This document shows, one piece after another, positions 7,291 to 9,873 of a DNA stretch of 9,873 nucleotides. Made by a program: the position numbers and the translations under genes. This DNA is from an uncultured Eubacterium sp. GTDB taxonomy: Bacteria > Bacillota > Clostridia > Lachnospirales > Lachnospiraceae. Below the pieces are notes generated by a model. That model ran no database searches and was not told the origin of the DNA. It saw nothing but the letters and a program-made list of their open reading frames with translations. Position 1 is the first letter of the stretch. Each line of letters begins with the position of its first letter. The stretch covers positions 1 to 9,873 of the forward strand of contig CAMODP010000064.1 of assembly GCA_946611445.1 (NCBI GenBank), in the 5' to 3' direction.

Positions 7291-7309
7291 GAAGGGGGCA
7301 GCCTCCTTC
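7291..7309 (+). other. Intercistronic hairpin between phosphorylase and glucosidase genes
   Basis: GAAGGGGG (7291-7298) pairs with CCTCCTTC (7302-7309), 8 bp including one G-T pair, around CAG. It lies within the 61-bp gap. There is no T-run after it (CGGGCTTTACAG), so it is not a good terminator. It may stabilise or be a processing site for the upstream message. Both genes are probably cotranscribed. Confidence 0.35.
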
Positions 7310-7335
7310 CGGGCTTTACAGAAAAAGGAGTAACG

Positions 7336-8694
7336 GTGGGATTTCGCAAAGATTTTGTATGGGGTGCCGCAACCAGTGCCTATCAGATTGAGGGAGCGGC
7401 GGATGAAGGTGGAAAAGGAGAGTCCATCTGGGATGCCTTCTGCAAGGAACCCGGGCGGGTCCGGGACGGCGATTCCGGAATAACAGCCTGTGACCATCTG
7501 CACCGTATGCGGCAGGATGTGCAGCTGATGAAAGAGCTCGGCATCCGGGCATACCGGTTCTCCGTCTCCTGGCCCCGGCTGCTGCCGGAAGGAACCGGGC
7601 GCGTAAATGAAGCCGGCGCGGCTTTCTACAGTGAACTTATCGACTGCCTTCTGGATGCAGGCATTGAGCCCTATCTGACCCTCTATCACTGGGATCTGCC
7701 TCTCGCGCTCGCCCGCCGGGGCGGCTGGATGAATTCGGACATCGTGCGCTGGTTCGGCGAATATGCGGGTCTGGTCGGAGAGCGCTTCGGCAGCCGCGTA
7801 TCCCGGTTTTTTACGATCAATGAGCCGCAGTGCTTCATCGGCCTCGGCTATCAGAGCGGCGTACATGCGCCCGGTGAGCGTCATTCTGTCAGGGACACGC
7901 TGCTGATGGCACACCATGTTCTGATGGCACACGGCCGGGCGGTCCAGATGCTGCGGGAGAAAGCGGGGCGGGATATCCTGATCGGCCTGGCACCCACCTG
8001 CGGAGCGGTGTACCCCGCCAGCGAATCGCCGGAGGATGTGGAAGCCGCCAGGAAAGTCTTTTTCTCCATTCCGGAGGAGGGCCGCTGGACCTGGAACGTG
8101 TCCTGGTGGTCTGACCCGGTCTTCCTCGGCCACTATCCGGAAGAAGGCCTGCGGCGCTTCCATGACGTCATGCCGGATGTTCAGCCGGAGGATATGCGCC
8201 TGATCTCCGAGCCGCTTGACTTCTATGGGCAGAACATTTACAACGGCTGGTGCGTGCGCGCCGGAGAGGACGGAACGCCCGTCGAGGTTCCCCGGTATCC
8301 CGGTTTCCCGCGCACCGCGTCGGACTGGCCGGTCACGCCGGAAGCCCTCCGCTGGGGCCCCCGCTTTCTGTGGGAGCGCTACCACATGCCCCTCTATATT
8401 ACGGAAAACGGAGCCGCCTGCACCGATGTCCTGTCGCTTGACGGACAGGTCCACGATCCCCAGCGCATTGATTTTGTCAGGCGCTATCTGCGGGAGCTGC
8501 GCAGGGCGGCTGACGACGGCGCAGACATCAGAGGATACTTTTACTGGTCACTGCTGGATAACTTTGAATGGCATGACGGATACTCCCGCCGTTTCGGCCT
8601 GGTCTATGTGGATTACCGGGACCAGCGCCGCATACCGAAGGACTCCGCCTTCTGGTACGGAGACGTCATCCGCAGCAACGGCGGATGCCTCTGA
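7336..8694 (+). CDS. Beta-glucosidase, GH1
   Basis: This 452-residue enzyme has the normal single-domain GH1 length and starts directly with the first strand (FRKDFVWGAATSAYQIEGA), with no signal peptide, so it is cytoplasmic. Catalytic residues are visible: acid/base Glu163 in TINEP and nucleophile Glu357 in ITENG. YHWDLP (His118) and DNFEWHDGY (residues 408-416) form the -1 subsite. The DNFEW motif followed by RFGLVYVDY indicates unphosphorylated beta-glucosides; phospho-beta-glucosidases carry a Ser/Lys/Tyr signature there instead. That fits ABC rather than PTS uptake. It probably hydrolyses cellobiose, cellodextrins or aryl-beta-glucosides released after import. The start is GTG at 7336 with AAGGAG 5 bases upstream; no ATG fits the conserved N-terminus. 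It lies 61 bp downstream of the phosphorylase with no promoter seen between, so the two are likely one operon. Beta-galactosidase or beta-fucosidase side activity is common in GH1 and cannot be excluded. Confidence 0.95.
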   Translation: MGFRKDFVWGAATSAYQIEGAADEGGKGESIWDAFCKEPGRVRDGDSGITACDHLHRMRQDVQLMKELGIRAYRFSVSWPRLLPEGTGRVNEAGAAFYSELIDCLLDAGIEPYLTLYHWDLPLALARRGGWMNSDIVRWFGEYAGLVGERFGSRVSRFFTINEPQCFIGLGYQSGVHAPGERHSVRDTLLMAHHVLMAHGRAVQMLREKAGRDILIGLAPTCGAVYPASESPEDVEAARKVFFSIPEEGRWTWNVSWWSDPVFLGHYPEEGLRRFHDVMPDVQPEDMRLISEPLDFYGQNIYNGWCVRAGEDGTPVEVPRYPGFPRTASDWPVTPEALRWGPRFLWERYHMPLYITENGAACTDVLSLDGQVHDPQRIDFVRRYLRELRRAADDGADIRGYFYWSLLDNFEWHDGYSRRFGLVYVDYRDQRRIPKDSAFWYGDVIRSNGGCL

Positions 8695-8752
8695 CAGTTC
8701 GGGCCGGGCTGACGAAGCCCTCCAGCCGATCCACGCGATGCGCACATCTCGC

Positions 8753-8799
8753 AAAAAAAGACGCACCGGAATATTTCAGTTCCGTGCGTCTTTTTCTTT
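8753..8799. terminator. Bidirectional intrinsic terminator between convergent genes
   Basis: GACGCACCGGAA (8760-8771) pairs with TTCCGTGCGTC (8780-8790), 11 bp with one bulged C, around an 8-base loop. On the plus strand it is followed by TTTTTCTTTT, ending the phosphorylase-glucosidase operon 58 bp after its stop. On the minus strand the seven A at 8753-8759 become a T7 run, so it also serves the convergent chelatase-like gene. Confidence 0.9.
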
Positions 8800-8807
8800 T
8801 TCCCGTC

Positions 8808-8838
8808 TCTGTCTTTTTATTCCTTTGGGAAAGACAGA
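8808..8838. other. Perfect 9-bp inverted repeat next to the terminator
   Basis: TCTGTCTTT (8808-8816) pairs with AAAGACAGA (8830-8838) around a 13-base loop. It lacks a T-run on the minus strand and lies between the chelatase stop and the main terminator. It may protect the 3' end of that message or be incidental. Confidence 0.3.
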
Positions 8839-8903
8839 ACAGGCTGTGAATCCTCTGCCGGAGGCACAGAGCAGTTTGCTCCGCGCTTCCGGTTTCGTTA
8901 TCA

Positions 8904-9873
8904 TTACTCCTCTGTATAGGGCTCCGGATTGGATACGCTCACCTTGTGATCATACCAGTTTCCTTTTGTGCCGACCAGGGCGCAGTCGAACTCCTCGTCC
9001 AACGCGGGGACGGGAATATCAAAGCCATACACTTCCTCGGTTGTTCCGTCACTGTAGGTAACTTCATCCGTGGTGGGCTCCAGAAGTTCCGCGCCCTCTG
9101 CCTGTGCGTCTTCAGCGGTTCCCGGGAACAGGTTCACGATCTTCTGGGACTGCAGGCTGACATGAATAGTCATCTCTCCGTCCTTCACGGTCAGGACACC
9201 TTTTCCGTCGCAGGCCTCGCTGACATGAAACATGGAGCTGTCCGTCGTAAAGTCAACCAGATAGGTGCCATCTTCAAGAGCAGCATCACTCTCTGCTTCC
9301 TCAGCCGCACCTGCAGCAGCGGCTGTCTCCTCTGTCGCTTCGCTGGCGGTTTCCGCATCTTCAGCTGTCTCACTGGCAGCCTCTGTCTCCTCTGCTGCTT
9401 CTGCCGGCTCCTCGCCGGTCACTACGTCAACAGCTTCCTGTGTATGTGCCACATACAGGTTCTCGACATCGGCGATCCGGCCAAGGCCCGCGATCTGCAC
9501 GCTGACATCCTCGAAAGCACCGCTGGCGTTGAACATGCTGATCCAGGACTCCTCGTCCTCCGGGTCCGCCATATCGTTGTTTGCGTGGTCACCGGCAACA
9601 ACCATCAGCGGACGGATGATAACCTTTGTATATCCTGCCTCCTGAACAGCCTTGATGACTTCCTCGCATGCGGTGTCTTCCGGCTCGCCCTCTACGGTGC
9701 CGATGAAGACGTTCTCATAGCCGAGCTCATCCATCTGTGCCTGCATCTGGTCATAGCTGATGTTTGCCACATGGGAAGTGCCGTGTCCGACAAGTACGAA
9801 CGCGGTGCCGTCTTCCTTCGCGGCATCCAGGCTGTCATAGCCGGCTTCCGCAACGGCTTCCGCTGTCACGGCG
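8904..9873 (-). CDS. cbiK: CbiK-type metal chelatase fused to an extra C-terminal domain (5' end outside window)
   Basis: The frame runs open through the right edge, so the N-terminal half is missing; the GTG at 9867-9869 is internal, not a start. The visible first part matches the C-terminal half of anaerobic cobalt chelatase CbiK, which inserts Co2+ (or Fe2+) into sirohydrochlorin-type tetrapyrroles. It shows VGHGTSH (His codon 9783-9785), GTVEGEP (Glu codon 9690-9692), RPLMVVAGDHANNDMA (His codon 9585-9587), SWISMFNASG and AGLGRIADVENLYVAHTQEAV. The His/Glu/His set matches metal ligands known in Desulfovibrio CbiK. A linker of about 45 residues, almost only Ala, Glu, Thr and Ser (roughly 9279-9417), joins it to a domain of about 115 residues (DGTYLVDFTTDSSMFHV to WYDHKVSVSNP) that is not part of classic CbiK (about 260 residues). 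That domain is beta-rich and vaguely recalls NEAT-type heme/metal-binding domains; this is unproven. The acidic linker suggests an exported protein, but the signal peptide region is not in view. There is no C-terminal anchor. Confidence 0.85.
   Translation of the reverse strand, partial: AVTAEAVAEAGYDSLDAAKEDGTAFVLVGHGTSHVANISYDQMQAQMDELGYENVFIGTVEGEPEDTACEEVIKAVQEAGYTKVIIRPLMVVAGDHANNDMADPEDEESWISMFNASGAFEDVSVQIAGLGRIADVENLYVAHTQEAVDVVTGEEPAEAAEETEAASETAEDAETASEATEETAAAAGAAEEAESDAALEDGTYLVDFTTDSSMFHVSEACDGKGVLTVKDGEMTIHVSLQSQKIVNLFPGTAEDAQAEGAELLEPTTDEVTYSDGTTEEVYGFDIPVPALDEEFDCALVGTKGNWYDHKVSVSNPEPYTEE

Noticed and set aside
7018..8454. A 478-codon open frame antisense to the GH94/GH1 genes
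   Set aside because: It overlaps two unambiguous enzymes on the opposite strand. Long antisense frames are common in GC-biased genes, and no motif supports it.
9265..9420. Low-complexity stretch as a tandem DNA repeat
   Set aside because: The Ala/Glu-rich coding bias explains it; no exact repeated unit of constant length is present.

Overview
The window looks like chromosomal DNA from a gut- or rumen-type Clostridia, most likely Lachnospiraceae. The basis is strong AGGAGG-type ribosome binding sites, moderately GC-rich genes separated by AT-rich promoters, CUT1-type sugar ABC genes without their own ATPase, and an Ala/Glu/Thr-rich linker of the kind common in secreted proteins of that family. 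The taxonomic call is inference from style; there is no rRNA or other marker gene here.

Layout. Positions 1-97 hold no gene but can fold into a compact multi-hairpin element, cut by the window edge. Then comes a minus-strand operon, read right to left: a LacI-family repressor (3526-4572), a sugar-binding protein (2083-3447), a MalF-type permease (1017-1937) and a MalG-type permease (146-1006). A divergent control region (4573-4829) separates it from a plus-strand pair: a GH94 cellobiose phosphorylase (4830-7274) and a GH1 beta-glucosidase (7336-8694). A strong two-way terminator (8753-8799) ends the pair. Converging on it from the right edge is the 3' part of a CbiK-type metal chelatase fused to an extra C-terminal domain (8904-9873).

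How it works together. The left and centre form one cellobiose/cellodextrin utilisation locus. The binding protein and two permeases import the sugar, using an ATPase encoded elsewhere. The phosphorylase then splits cellobiose with phosphate into glucose 1-phosphate and glucose, and the GH1 enzyme hydrolyses beta-glucosides. The control region is unusually readable. A near-consensus minus-strand promoter for the repressor operon has two near-identical 17-bp operators, one over its -10/spacer and one over its start site. A plus-strand promoter for the phosphorylase has a related operator just downstream of its start site. This predicts that the LacI protein represses both arms and itself.

The most unusual items are the structured element at the left edge, the chelatase fusion at the right edge, and a sugar-binding protein with a signal peptide but no lipoprotein cysteine. 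No mobile element, CRISPR array, tRNA or rRNA was seen.
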